A stretch of DNA of 42,662 nt from an uncultured Desulfobacterales bacterium (GTDB lineage Bacteria; Desulfobacterota; Desulfobacteria; Desulfobacterales; G020354645): assembly GCA_947259865.1 (NCBI GenBank), contig CAMYNZ010000004.1, positions 29,377-72,038 on the forward strand. The letters are read 5' to 3'. Under the pieces are notes generated by a model. That model had not been told where the DNA came from. It saw nothing but the letters and a program-made list of their open reading frames with translations, and ran no database searches. Below, piece by piece: positions 16,591 through 25,369 of this stretch. The first letter of the stretch is position 1. Each line of letters opens with the position of its first letter. The position numbers and the translations under genes were made by a program.

Positions 16591-17829
16591 ATGGGATTTT
16601 TTAACCTGTTCTCCAGTAAAACCCCCCTTGATTATGAACAAAAGGGGGATCGGTATTTCCAGGCCGGGGGGCCGGGCAAGGCAAAGATGGAATACGAAGC
16701 GGCGCTGGCTACACTGGAGAAGATATCACCGGACGATGCTGAATTGAAAGATCGGCTCGGGCAAAAAATTCGTCAAAGCAAAGAGGCCCTGGCCCTTGAG
16801 CATAAACGCAGTGCAGATGAATTTTTGGAAGCGGGATACTATGAAGATGCCCGGGAGTACTATGATCTGGCGCTGGAATTAACCGGAGATGCTAATTTAT
16901 CGACTGCTATCGATGCGTGCCTGCAGAAAATTGAGTATCGCACTGGAAAAAAAGAACAAAAAGAAATTGCTGATATCGTAAGGCCGGCAGAGATTATCAG
17001 CGGGCCTGAACAGCGCGAACACGGCGATGAATATTTTTCTGCATTATGCGGCCCACTACCTGACGACATTCGAAAAGCCTATCAAGGTTACGGAATAATC
17101 TTTAAAAAAGGCTATATTGCGTTAAATCAGGGAGAATACGAACAGGCTGCAAAACTGCTGTCTGAGGCGATGACAGACAACCCATCTCCGAAAAGTTTTA
17201 TCCCGCTTGAGCTGGCGACGGCATATTTGAACCTGGAAAAATACGAAAAGGCGCAGCTGCTTCTGGAAGCGTTTGTGGAGAACCAGCCCGAAGTGTTGCC
17301 GGGTTATCAGCTCCTGTGCGAAACCTTATGGGAGATCAAAGCCTTTGATGCCGCCGAGCAATTGCTGTCATCAATCCCGGAGGAATTAAAAGAATCGGTG
17401 GCCGTTTATCTGTTGCGCGGTGAAACATTTTTTCGCAGAAAAGCGTACCCGCAGGCAAAGACACTGTATCTTGATTTCCTGCAATCTTTCGGCTGGCATG
17501 AAGACATCGCCCGGGCACTGGCCCGGGCACACGAGGCAGGGGGAGAAATAGAAAAAGCCCGCCAATTATACGGTGAAATTCTAGACCAATGCAGCAGCTG
17601 CAGTGCTCGAGTCGAACCATACATCAGACGGAAATTTGCGGACCTCTCCCTGGAGGCCGGGCGATATTCAACAAAGATTTTGGAGCACTATCTAAAACTG
17701 ATTCAGGAGGACCCCCGGCGTGCAGCCGAATACCACCGGAAAATCAGCCGTATTTATTCAGCCCTGGGAAATGAAGCCCAAGCCCGTCGCTTTCAATTGA
17801 TCGCCAATACGCTGGAAGATAAAGAGTAA
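16591..17829 (+). CDS. TPR-repeat protein
   Basis: A 412-residue soluble protein made of helical tetratricopeptide-like repeats: recognisable units include GDRYFQAGGPGKAKMEYEAAL near the N-terminus, ADEFLEAGYYEDAREYYDLAL, GYIALNQGEYEQAAKLLSEAM, LATAYLNLEKYEKAQLLLEAF, and GETFFRRKAYPQAKTLYLDFL. A QCSSC cysteine pair occurs near residue 332. It has no signal peptide and begins MGFFNLFSSK, which could be a membrane-associating amphipathic start. TPR proteins act as scaffolds. The neighbours (Fe-ADH before, a 460-bp gap after) do not identify a partner. An RBS (GCAGGAGAG) is placed well. Confidence 0.88.
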   Translation: MGFFNLFSSKTPLDYEQKGDRYFQAGGPGKAKMEYEAALATLEKISPDDAELKDRLGQKIRQSKEALALEHKRSADEFLEAGYYEDAREYYDLALELTGDANLSTAIDACLQKIEYRTGKKEQKEIADIVRPAEIISGPEQREHGDEYFSALCGPLPDDIRKAYQGYGIIFKKGYIALNQGEYEQAAKLLSEAMTDNPSPKSFIPLELATAYLNLEKYEKAQLLLEAFVENQPEVLPGYQLLCETLWEIKAFDAAEQLLSSIPEELKESVAVYLLRGETFFRRKAYPQAKTLYLDFLQSFGWHEDIARALARAHEAGGEIEKARQLYGEILDQCSSCSARVEPYIRRKFADLSLEAGRYSTKILEHYLKLIQEDPRRAAEYHRKISRIYSALGNEAQARRFQLIANTLEDKE

Positions 17830-18018
17830 TGGGGGCATGATGTTGATTTTACCCCCTGGACAAATTTTTTAGGTATGATCGCTGTTCTTTGGCTACGACC
17901 CCTTATGCCTGAGTTTGCACGATGCAGTCGCTGATGATTCATGCAGCTACTTCGTTAAAAAACTCAACGATCCTTCAACTATTTAAGACCTTGACTAAGT
18001 CGCAAAATTTTGAAATAA

Positions 18019-18127
18019 GCGTTATGGGCACAATTCAATAACGCCCGTTTTCATCAACCCTGACGAGGTTGCCATGAACCGATTACCGAGAACCCCGTTT
18101 CTTTCAACGAAAGACGGGGTTTTTTAG
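18019..18127 (+). ncRNA. Possible small RNA ending in an intrinsic terminator
   Basis: Two small hairpins, GCGTTAT/ATAACGC (18019-18044) and CAACC/GGTTG (18055-18071), precede the terminator at 18091-18125. A promoter-like TTGACT with AAATAA 16 bp later (17991-18018) lies upstream, although a start from it would trim the first hairpin. The terminator lies 260 bp beyond the TPR gene, so it could also simply end that transcript. I recognise no known RNA family. Confidence 0.3.
18091..18127 (+). terminator. Rho-independent terminator
   Basis: The stem AACCCCG...CGGGGTT continues through TCTTTC/GAAAGA with a tiny loop and is followed directly by a T tract (TTTTTTAG). It points along the plus strand and is the best intrinsic terminator in the window. 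It should end the TPR-gene transcript or a small RNA. Confidence 0.8.
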
Positions 18128-18295
18128 TGAGCGGGCTAAACGCGGTGTGACGCTGGATGTCAGCGGCGGCGCATTTGTAATCTAATGCGGGCGCCTTTGA
18201 AAAACTCCATGAATTTATCTGGAGCAACCCGGGTCCATGAGGCCAGCGGTGATCTTCACACTTCGGGGGCGGTGTCGCCGGAAAGGAATGTCTAA

Positions 18296-18790
18296 ATGAG
18301 CGCGGGTAATAAAGGCAGATTTACGTTTCGAACAGCCGCTGTTTTTTTCTGGTTGTCTGCTCTGCTGGAAATCTTTTCCGTTACATCCAGGGTTGCGATA
18401 GGCGGTGCGCTTCGCGGCGGTAGCATTGCTGTGATCTGGCACCTGGTTTATTTTGGGCTTTTCCTGGGGCTGGGTATCGGACTGTGGCGCGCCAAACCAT
18501 GGGGCTACAGGCTCGTTTTTATCGGTACGCTTTTTTACACGCTGGATAAAGTCTCGAGTCTTTTTTACCCGGATTTTTTGAAAGCCTGGTTGATACAGCT
18601 GTTCAACCGATATGGAGATATCTGGCAATTAATTGACATCGGAATTGTTCTCCGGATTTTTATCTCCATGATGTTGCTGCTGGTTGCCTGCTGGTGGGGG
18701 TTTGCGGTTTACACCTACCTGCGCAGAGCGTATTTTGGGCTGGGGCAACAGCCGGAAGCGCCGGCGCCCCAGAATCAAACCAGCGTCTGA
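18296..18790 (+). CDS. Small integral membrane protein
   Basis: A 164-residue protein with about four predicted membrane helices: roughly 12-32, 45-65, 72-92 and 122-146. The last is followed by CWWGFAVYTYLRRAYFGLG and a proline/glutamine-rich cytoplasmic tail. There is no lipobox and no known catalytic motif. I do not recognise the family. The start ATG has a well-placed RBS (AAAGGAA). It is isolated between a terminator and the DUF362 gene. Real gene, function unknown. Confidence 0.8.
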   Translation: MSAGNKGRFTFRTAAVFFWLSALLEIFSVTSRVAIGGALRGGSIAVIWHLVYFGLFLGLGIGLWRAKPWGYRLVFIGTLFYTLDKVSSLFYPDFLKAWLIQLFNRYGDIWQLIDIGIVLRIFISMMLLLVACWWGFAVYTYLRRAYFGLGQQPEAPAPQNQTSV

Positions 18791-18924
18791 TGCTTGAAAA
18801 AGAAAATACAAACACAGGAGACAGTCGTAAGGATCGGCCGCTAAAAGGTTTCAAGCCCCGACCTTTTTTAAGATTTGCCTCAGCTGCCGGGGGCGTTTGA
18901 TTTTATGCAATTAATGGAGGTGTT

Positions 18925-19833
18925 ATGATGACGAGTCTCATGAGTCGTGTCGCATTTGCAAAAACTGAAAACCGGATGAGCGGCGTGGCGACAGCCATAA
19001 AAACCCTGGATACAAACCCGGTTAAAAACAAGGATGTTCTCATCAAACCCAACTTCAACACCGCAGATCAAGTCCCCGGCTCCACCCATAATGACACGCT
19101 GGTGGCGCTGGTAGAAGAAGCCTGGAAGATGGGGGCCAAATCTGTCAGTCTGGGTGAACGCAGCTATCCGCCGACCCGTGAAGTCATGGAACAAAAAGGT
19201 GTCCTCGGATTTATGAAAGAACTGGAAGTCAAAATAATCGATTTCGACGATTTAGACCCCAAAGACTGGGTAAAATTCAAACCCAAAGACTGTCACTGGC
19301 AGGATGGATTCCGGGTTGCCCGTCCGATTCTCGAGGCCGAATGTCTTATATCCACCGGCTGTCTAAAAACCCACGGGTACGGAGGGGTTTTCACCATGTC
19401 GCTTAAACTGCACGTGGGAGTGGTCCCAACCCATCGGCATGGGTATAGCTACATGGGTGAACTGCACCAATCTCCCCACCAGCGTAAGATGATTGCGGAA
19501 ATAAACGATCCGTTTACACCCGATCTTATCGTTTTGGATGGAATCGATGTATTTGTTGATGGCGGTCCCGCAGACGGCAAGCGCGCCAAAGGAAACGTCT
19601 TCCTGGCCTCAAATGACCGTGTGGCAATTGATGCCGTCGGATTGGCTGTGCTGAAGTCGCTGGGAAGCAATGACCGGATCATGAAGCCCAAGATTTTCGA
19701 GCAGGAACAAATTTCCCGGGCTGTTGAAATCGGCCTGGGGGCATCTTCACCTTCAGAAATCGAAGTGGTCGCGGCTGATGACCAAAGCCGTCAGCACCGT
19801 GATCAGGTGGCTGATATACTAAAGCGGGGCTAG
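18925..19833 (+). CDS. DUF362 domain protein
   Basis: The 302-residue product matches the DUF362 family: VLIKPNFNTADQVPGSTHND, a CLISTGCLKTHGYGG segment, then PDLIVLDGIDVFVDGGPADG and ASNDRVAIDAVGLAVL. Family members are often fused to ferredoxin domains and are presumed redox-related or DNA/metabolite-binding; this one is the bare domain. Cysteines in CLISTGC are suggestive but not a cluster motif. RBS GGAGG precedes ATGATG at 18925/18928. A nitroreductase operon follows 170 bp later after an AT-rich repeat. The biochemical function of DUF362 is not established. Confidence 0.9.
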   Translation: MMTSLMSRVAFAKTENRMSGVATAIKTLDTNPVKNKDVLIKPNFNTADQVPGSTHNDTLVALVEEAWKMGAKSVSLGERSYPPTREVMEQKGVLGFMKELEVKIIDFDDLDPKDWVKFKPKDCHWQDGFRVARPILEAECLISTGCLKTHGYGGVFTMSLKLHVGVVPTHRHGYSYMGELHQSPHQRKMIAEINDPFTPDLIVLDGIDVFVDGGPADGKRAKGNVFLASNDRVAIDAVGLAVLKSLGSNDRIMKPKIFEQEQISRAVEIGLGASSPSEIEVVAADDQSRQHRDQVADILKRG

Positions 19834-19859
19834 AGTGGCTTTAAAACCCCATTATTGAT

Positions 19860-19960
19860 TTCGAACCCCTAACCCGGCCAAGCTGGAATTGACTATTGAA
19901 TATTGACACTTGAATATTTGTGGAGATGGCGAAATAACCCGACCCCATTTTTTTGCCACA
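19860..19960. repeat. AT-rich repeat plus GACCCC end remnant
   Basis: Contains short repeats of ATTGAATATT / TTGAATATT type (19890-19920), similar in character to the AT-rich repeat at 10674, followed by AACCCGACCCCATTTTTTTG (from 19936), which resembles the MITE end read outward. Noncoding. Confidence 0.45.
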
Positions 19961-20006
19961 AAATACACAAAAACAACATTTAAGGATGTAATGTGGAGGC
20001 GGCACA

Positions 20007-20585
20007 ATGTTAAAAGAACTCGTACTCAAAACCAGAAGCTATCGTCGTTTTTATCAGGATACTGCGATAGAAATGGAAACACTAAAAGAACTTATCGATC
20101 TCGCCCGGCATTCAGCCTCGGGCGCGAATCAGCAGCCGCTAAAATACGTGCTGTCCTGCGGGGCCGAAAAAAATGCGCGGATATTTGAAACCCTGGGATG
20201 GGCCGCATACCTTAAAGACTGGCCGGGTCCCGTTGAAGGGGAGCGGCCTGCTGCGTACATCGTCATACTAATGGATACGGAAGTTAGTAAACAGCCGTTT
20301 GTAGACCACGGGATCGCAAGTCAAAACATTATGCTGGGAGCGACCGAAAAAGGGCTGGGCGGATGTATAATCGCCACTATCAACCGCGATAGACTTCGAA
20401 AGTCCCTGGAGATTGAAGATCGCTATGACATACTTCTTGTTCTGGCCATCGGCAAACCCAAAGAAACCGTAATAATTGATTATATCGATTCTGCCGGCGA
20501 TATAAAATACTGGCGCGATGATCAAGCGGTCCATCATGTTCCCAAACGTCTCCTTGAAGACATCATCGTTAAAGAATTTAATTAA
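20007..20585 (+). CDS. Nitroreductase-family flavoprotein
   Basis: A 192-residue FMN nitroreductase-fold protein: N-terminal TRSYRRFYQD, the FMN phosphate contact region ARHSASGANQQPLKYV, a GPVEGERPAAYIVIL strand, and GATEKGLGGCIIATINRD. It is of the minimal-length class, using NAD(P)H to reduce nitro, quinone or flavin substrates, or acting as a dehalogenase/oxidase relative; the substrate is unknown. A good RBS (GTGGAGG) precedes the ATG. The stop codon directly abuts the start of the next gene (TAAATG), so translation is coupled. Confidence 0.9.
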   Translation: MLKELVLKTRSYRRFYQDTAIEMETLKELIDLARHSASGANQQPLKYVLSCGAEKNARIFETLGWAAYLKDWPGPVEGERPAAYIVILMDTEVSKQPFVDHGIASQNIMLGATEKGLGGCIIATINRDRLRKSLEIEDRYDILLVLAIGKPKETVIIDYIDSAGDIKYWRDDQAVHHVPKRLLEDIIVKEFN

Positions 20586-20885
20586 ATGGAAGAGATCATA
20601 GCAGAAAGAGATTTGATCGGCATAAATCCCGATGGGTCGAGATTTAAAATTATGCTTAAAATCGGCAAACCCTATACCGTCGCGGGTGGACAGTGGGTCT
20701 GTGCTGTGGGCGCGATCGGACTGTACACGAGGCTGCGTAAGATTCGCGGAGGGGATTCTCTTCAAACACTGCTGCAAGCGGTCAAGTTTTTGCGGCGACT
20801 CGTAGAATATTTCATCGACGACGGCGGCAGCCTTTTGTCGCCGGATGATGAGGCGCCGGTCAAGATCTCTGATATTTTTATCTAA
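20586..20885 (+). CDS. Small DUF6968-like protein coupled to the nitroreductase
   Basis: A 99-residue protein starting MEEIIAERDLIG, with a beta-rich half (FKIMLKIGKPYTVAGGQWVC) and then GGDSLQTLLQAVKFLRRLVEYF, an amphipathic helix. This layout resembles the small DUF6968-type proteins, though my assignment is by memory of the pattern only. It begins at the base after the nitroreductase stop. It has one cysteine. It could be an immunity-, chaperone- or substrate-related partner of the nitroreductase, but nothing in sequence decides this. Confidence 0.7.
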   Translation: MEEIIAERDLIGINPDGSRFKIMLKIGKPYTVAGGQWVCAVGAIGLYTRLRKIRGGDSLQTLLQAVKFLRRLVEYFIDDGGSLLSPDDEAPVKISDIFI

Positions 20886-20998
20886 ACTTCAGGTGTAACC
20901 CGCAACAGTTGCTTTTATCATTACCGGTATCGTCCATCTCCGGTGCCGCCAGCTCCAGTCGGCAGGTGATGCAAGGCAGAAGTTACAACCCGCCCATC

Positions 20999-22276
20999 TC
21001 ATTTCTTGCGATAATCGACGGTTTGTGTTTTTGAGCGATAGAAAATCCGACTGCGGCTTGTCTCGGTCTGGGCCACCACCCGACCGCCCTTGACAACGAA
21101 TAGACGGGCGGGCAGCAGTCGCAGGGCGTCCAGAACACTGCCGGCATCCAGAATAACGAAGTCAGCGCGGCAACCCGATTTCAATCCATAGGTGTCACTG
21201 ATACCGAAGGTCCTGGCCGAATTGCGGGTAATGGTGTCAAACATCCGGTGCATCTCATCAAAACCGGACATATGGCAAACATGAATCGCCAGCTGGGCCG
21301 CAGCCAGCATGTCACCGCAGCCCAGCGGATACCAGGGATCCATGATGGAGTCGTGACCCAGGCTGACATTGATGCCGGCGGCCAGCAGTTCCTTTATGCG
21401 TGTAATGCCCCGGCGTTTGGGATAGGTATCGAAACGCCCCTGGAGAACTGTGTTGTCGAAAGGATTGGCAATGATGTTCAGGCCGGCCTGCTGCAGTAAC
21501 CCCTGAAGTTTAAAGGCGTAGGCATTGTTGTATGAGTGCATGGCCGTTGTATGTCCGGCCGACACCCGGCCCTGAAATCCCCGGCGGATGGCCTGGGCTG
21601 CAAGTACTTCCAGAAACCGGGAGTGGTCATCATCGGTTTCGTCACAGTGCACATCGATCAGACGGTCAAATTTTTGGGCCAGATCATATATAATGTTAAT
21701 CGATTCGACACCCTCCTCCCGGGTCCACTCGCAATGAGGGATACCCCCTACCAGATCGGCACCCAGCGTCAAAGCTTCGGCCATCAGGGCTTCACCCTGG
21801 GGGTAGGCCAGGATGCCGTCCTGGGGAAACGCCACGATTTGAATATCGACAATGTCCTGGACTTCCTCCCGGAGCTCCAGCATGTACTTGAGCGCAGTCA
21901 GATTCGGGTCACAGACGTCGATGTGGGTCCGTATGTACAGGGTCCCCCGGGCCACTTCCCATTCGATGGCCTGCCGCGCACGATGTTTGAAGTCTTCGAA
22001 ACCGGGGTAGGCCTGTTTGTATTCTCCCCAGACCTGAATACCTTCCGGGTGACTGCCGCTGATATTATAGCGGGGTGTACCGGCCGTCAAAGCGGCATCC
22101 AGGTGCAAATGGGGATCGATAAAAGGCGTAACGACCAGGTTGCCGGCGGCATCGATCTCACGGTCAGCCGCCGCATCGAGCCGGACATCGATCTTTTCGA
22201 AATTGCCGTTTTTTACGGCCAGATCAACCAAATCCTTGCGGTCCACCAGACGCGCGTTTCTGACAACGAGGTCCAT
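20999..22276 (-). CDS. codA: Cytosine/isoguanine deaminase, CodA family
   Basis: This 425-residue amidohydrolase matches E. coli CodA along its length: metal ligands H56 and H58 (IDPHLHLD), QIVAFPQDGIL, IDVHCDETDDDHSR with the catalytic Glu, SAGHTTAMHSYN, LQGRFDTYPKRRGITR, and the metal Asp309 in GHDSIMDPWYPLG. Such enzymes deaminate cytosine to uracil and can deaminate isoguanine to xanthine. E. coli has a second Asp directly after the metal Asp; here it is Ser310, a position known to influence pyrimidine specificity. Its start directly abuts the stop of the Mo-hydroxylase upstream (TAAATG), so the two are translationally coupled. No CodB permease is nearby. Confidence 0.93.
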   Translation of the reverse strand: MDLVVRNARLVDRKDLVDLAVKNGNFEKIDVRLDAAADREIDAAGNLVVTPFIDPHLHLDAALTAGTPRYNISGSHPEGIQVWGEYKQAYPGFEDFKHRARQAIEWEVARGTLYIRTHIDVCDPNLTALKYMLELREEVQDIVDIQIVAFPQDGILAYPQGEALMAEALTLGADLVGGIPHCEWTREEGVESINIIYDLAQKFDRLIDVHCDETDDDHSRFLEVLAAQAIRRGFQGRVSAGHTTAMHSYNNAYAFKLQGLLQQAGLNIIANPFDNTVLQGRFDTYPKRRGITRIKELLAAGINVSLGHDSIMDPWYPLGCGDMLAAAQLAIHVCHMSGFDEMHRMFDTITRNSARTFGISDTYGLKSGCRADFVILDAGSVLDALRLLPARLFVVKGGRVVAQTETSRSRIFYRSKTQTVDYRKK

Positions 22277-25069
22277 TTAATGCTCCTTTTTAGTTTGTTT
22301 TGCCAGGGCCGCTTTTATTCGCTCCGGCGTCATGGGCAGATCCCGCATCCGCACACCCACAGCATCAAAGATAGCATTGGCAATAGCCGGGGCTGTGGCC
22401 AATGACGGTGCTTCGGCCAGTCCTTTGGCCCCCAGGGGACCCCAGGGATGCGGCACTTCAACCGAACGGGTAACGATTTCGGGAGCGTCGGCAGCGGTGG
22501 GGAGGCCACACTGTCGCAGAGATTTTGTCAGGTTATAGCCGCGATCAACCTTGAAGGCTTCCGACAGGGCATAGCCGACACCCATGACGACCCCTCCTTC
22601 CTGCTGGCCTTCCACCGCCCGGCGATTGAGTACCCGACCCACGTCTCCGACCGTAATTACCTTGAGAACGCTTGCGGCACCGGTGGTTTCATCAACCTGA
22701 ACCCAGGCCACCTGGACACCATAAGCATAGGCCCAGTGGGTACGCCGACTCTCAAAATCGGGTTGGCCGTATGTGCTCAGCTGGCCGGAGGCCGGAAAAC
22801 CGACGGTCGCGGGTGGAAAGGTTCTAAATTCGGCCCTGAATGTTTGCCCCAGTTCAGACAACGGCAGCCGTTGCTGGCCGCCTTTATCAATGATGGCGTC
22901 ACCGTCCAGTGACAGTAAGGCCGGGTCCAGAATCCCCAGCTTGACCGCTGCTTTTTCGAAAAGGTCGGACAACAAACGTTGGCAGGCCCCCAGCGTGGCA
23001 TTGCCGGAAATAAAGGTCTGACGCGAAGCTGTTGATGCGCCGGTAAACGGTGTCCGCGCCGTATCCGGATTGGAGACTGTGATGCGATCGATGGGAATCC
23101 CCAGGGTTTCTGCCGCAATTCTGGCCTGCCCGATGGTCGCGCCCTGTCCGTATTCGTGATGGGTCACCCTCAGGTGGCAGCTTCCATCTGCAGCCAGCTC
23201 CACCACCGCACCGGCGCTTTCAGGCAGTCCGTGTCCGAAACCGATGTTTTTTACCCCGCAGGCCAGGCCGACACCGAGCCTTGTTCCCTGGGCCGGTACC
23301 GGGGCCTGGGCCTGATTCAAGGCTTGCCGAGCGGCCTGCAGGGTTTGGATTGCGCCGGGGATTCCGGGCTCCAAAACATGATTGGTGATTGTCGGCAAAC
23401 CGGGTCTCAATGCGTTTTTCAGGCGGAGTTCAACAGGATCCATGTTAATCTTCCGGGCCGCCATATCGACGAGTGATTCAATGACGTAGTTGGCCTGGTT
23501 GGCCCCGAAACCGCGCATGGCGCCGGCCATGACATTATGGGTATAGATGGAACGGGCATCAACACAAAAGGCGGGGATAAAATATGGTCCAGCGATAAAC
23601 GCCATTACATTCTCGATAATGTCATATCCCAGGGTGGCATAGGCTCCCTTGTCCGCCATCACCCGCACATCCAGAGCTTTAAATTTCCCCGTCTTTTCAA
23701 GCCCCAGACGGGCCTTAAAAATCATGGCATGCTTTTTCTGGCTGACCTGCAGCGATTCCCGGCGGGTCAGGGTAATTTTAACCGGTCGGTCGAACTTAAG
23801 TGCGGCCAGCGCCAAAATATGGTGAAATATGACGTCCTCTTTGCCGCCGAAGGCGCCGCCGGTGGGCAACTGAACCACTCTCACCCGGCTGCGGGGCAGG
23901 TTGAGGACCTCGGCCACCTGGGCTTGATCGTCGAAAACAGTCTGAGAGGGATAGTAAATCTCCACACCGCCCTGGCCGTCGGGGCGCGCCAGACCGGACT
24001 CCGGTTCCAGGTATCCGTGGGCCACCCGGGATGTGGAAAACTGCCCGGACACCACCAGATCTGATTCTTTTAGGGCCTGATCTGTTTCTCCCCGTTGGAG
24101 GCACCCCTGGTAAAATATGTTGCCCGGCTTGTCCGCATAAACCTGCGGCGCCCCAGGGGCCATGGCTTCCGTCAGGGAAAATACACCGGGCAACACGTCG
24201 TAGGATACCTCCAGGGCCTTGAGGGCCGCCCGGGCCTGTGCAGGAGATTCTGCAAAAACGGCGGCGAGGGGATCGGCAATGGAGCGAATTTCATCACCCG
24301 CATCGACCAGGGCCGGCTGGTCACGTTCAACCATGCCGATTTTACGGAACCCGGGAATATCCCGGGCGGTAATGACACCGATAACGCCTGGCATGGCCTC
24401 TGCCGCCAAAACATCAATTCGTTGGAGTCGGGCGTGGGGTTGGGCGGCAAACAGGATTTTGCCGTAGGCCACGTTCTCCATAACAATATCGTCGGCATAT
24501 TGAAGCCGGCCGGTGACCTTGAGCACGGCGTCTTGGCGGCGCAGCGGTCCATCGTCCGGGCTGTCGGACAAACGACTTTTTTCGTCACGCAGCACCCGGG
24601 CCGCGTCTTCGACTGCATCCATGATTTTTTGATAACCGGTGCAACGGCATAAATTACGTTCGGCGATATGGGTTCGGATCTCACTTCGGTTTGGAGACCG
24701 GTTTTCAGACAGCAGTCCTTTGGCGGTCATAATCATACCGGGGGTGCAAAACCCGCATTGCAGACCGCCTGACCGTATAAAGGCTTCCTGGATCGGGTGC
24801 AGGGTACCGTCGGATTGAGCCAGCCCTTCAATGGTTTCAATGGCGGCCCCCTGCAGTTTTTTACTTTTCAGCTTCAGGGAGCAGGATTTGACCGGGCGGC
24901 CGTTCAGCAGGATTGTACAGGTGCCGCACTGGGCCTGGCCGCATCCCTCCTTGGTGCCCGTCAACCTGAGCTTTTGTCGCAGATAGTCCAGCAGGGTCAT
25001 ATCTCCGTCAAGGGTATCTTCGATATCCTGGTTGTTAACCGTAAATTTGATATCAATGGCTTCGTTCAT
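22277..25069 (-). CDS. Mo-hydroxylase: fused 2Fe-2S and molybdopterin subunits
   Basis: This 930-residue enzyme joins a plant-type [2Fe-2S] domain (GCGQAQCGTC), a second [2Fe-2S] domain (CGFCTPGM, then LCRCTGYQ), and the Moco-binding large subunit (GRLQYADDI, AFGGKEDV, GAMRGFGANQ, and the catalytic Glu region GPLGAKGLAEAPSL near the C-terminus). There is no FAD domain, as in Desulfovibrio aldehyde oxidoreductase. Substrates of the xanthine oxidase family are hydroxylated with water. Because the next gene is codA, a nucleobase such as xanthine, hypoxanthine or uracil is more likely than an aldehyde, but this is inference. I start at the ATG at 25069 (MNEAIDIKF) with GGGGA upstream; an in-frame TTG at 25099 is the only longer option. 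Confidence 0.92.
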   Translation of the reverse strand: MNEAIDIKFTVNNQDIEDTLDGDMTLLDYLRQKLRLTGTKEGCGQAQCGTCTILLNGRPVKSCSLKLKSKKLQGAAIETIEGLAQSDGTLHPIQEAFIRSGGLQCGFCTPGMIMTAKGLLSENRSPNRSEIRTHIAERNLCRCTGYQKIMDAVEDAARVLRDEKSRLSDSPDDGPLRRQDAVLKVTGRLQYADDIVMENVAYGKILFAAQPHARLQRIDVLAAEAMPGVIGVITARDIPGFRKIGMVERDQPALVDAGDEIRSIADPLAAVFAESPAQARAALKALEVSYDVLPGVFSLTEAMAPGAPQVYADKPGNIFYQGCLQRGETDQALKESDLVVSGQFSTSRVAHGYLEPESGLARPDGQGGVEIYYPSQTVFDDQAQVAEVLNLPRSRVRVVQLPTGGAFGGKEDVIFHHILALAALKFDRPVKITLTRRESLQVSQKKHAMIFKARLGLEKTGKFKALDVRVMADKGAYATLGYDIIENVMAFIAGPYFIPAFCVDARSIYTHNVMAGAMRGFGANQANYVIESLVDMAARKINMDPVELRLKNALRPGLPTITNHVLEPGIPGAIQTLQAARQALNQAQAPVPAQGTRLGVGLACGVKNIGFGHGLPESAGAVVELAADGSCHLRVTHHEYGQGATIGQARIAAETLGIPIDRITVSNPDTARTPFTGASTASRQTFISGNATLGACQRLLSDLFEKAAVKLGILDPALLSLDGDAIIDKGGQQRLPLSELGQTFRAEFRTFPPATVGFPASGQLSTYGQPDFESRRTHWAYAYGVQVAWVQVDETTGAASVLKVITVGDVGRVLNRRAVEGQQEGGVVMGVGYALSEAFKVDRGYNLTKSLRQCGLPTAADAPEIVTRSVEVPHPWGPLGAKGLAEAPSLATAPAIANAIFDAVGVRMRDLPMTPERIKAALAKQTKKEH

Positions 25070-25369
25070 GACCGGATCCCCATTTAGAATTCCAGGCAAA
25101 ACCCTTTTATTATGCCAACACTTCTAAGAGGAAAGGTGCTCAAGAGTCAACCCAAAAAGGGGGCCGTAAAAGATGGAACTCAATGCGGCTTAAAAATTCC
25201 GATCACGCCCCCGGGTGAATTTTGTAATTCATCTGTCGGACTTTACACGAAGGTATTATTTCTTCAATTGGTACAATGATAATCGCTGTGTTATAGTAGC
25301 GAAGCAATTAAATTGAAATGATTACAACAGACGTGGTCAATCGCGACACATTCAATGAAAGGAAAAAAT

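Larger units (their letters stand above)
17830..18295. other. Intergenic region with hairpins and a terminator
   Basis: This 466-bp stretch holds no credible protein gene. Its right-hand half has a run of short hairpins ending in a strong intrinsic terminator, described separately. The left half (17850-17990) shows no clear feature. Just before 18296 is a good RBS (GGAAAGGAA) for the next gene. Confidence 0.55.

Noticed and set aside
18019..18085. GEMM riboswitch or hammerhead ribozyme
   Set aside because: CTGACGAG resembles a hammerhead core fragment, but the required stems and GAAA partner are missing; the c-di-GMP riboswitch core is absent.
21536..22405. 289-residue plus-strand frame over codA
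   Set aside because: Antisense to a well-supported codA; no family resemblance or RBS.
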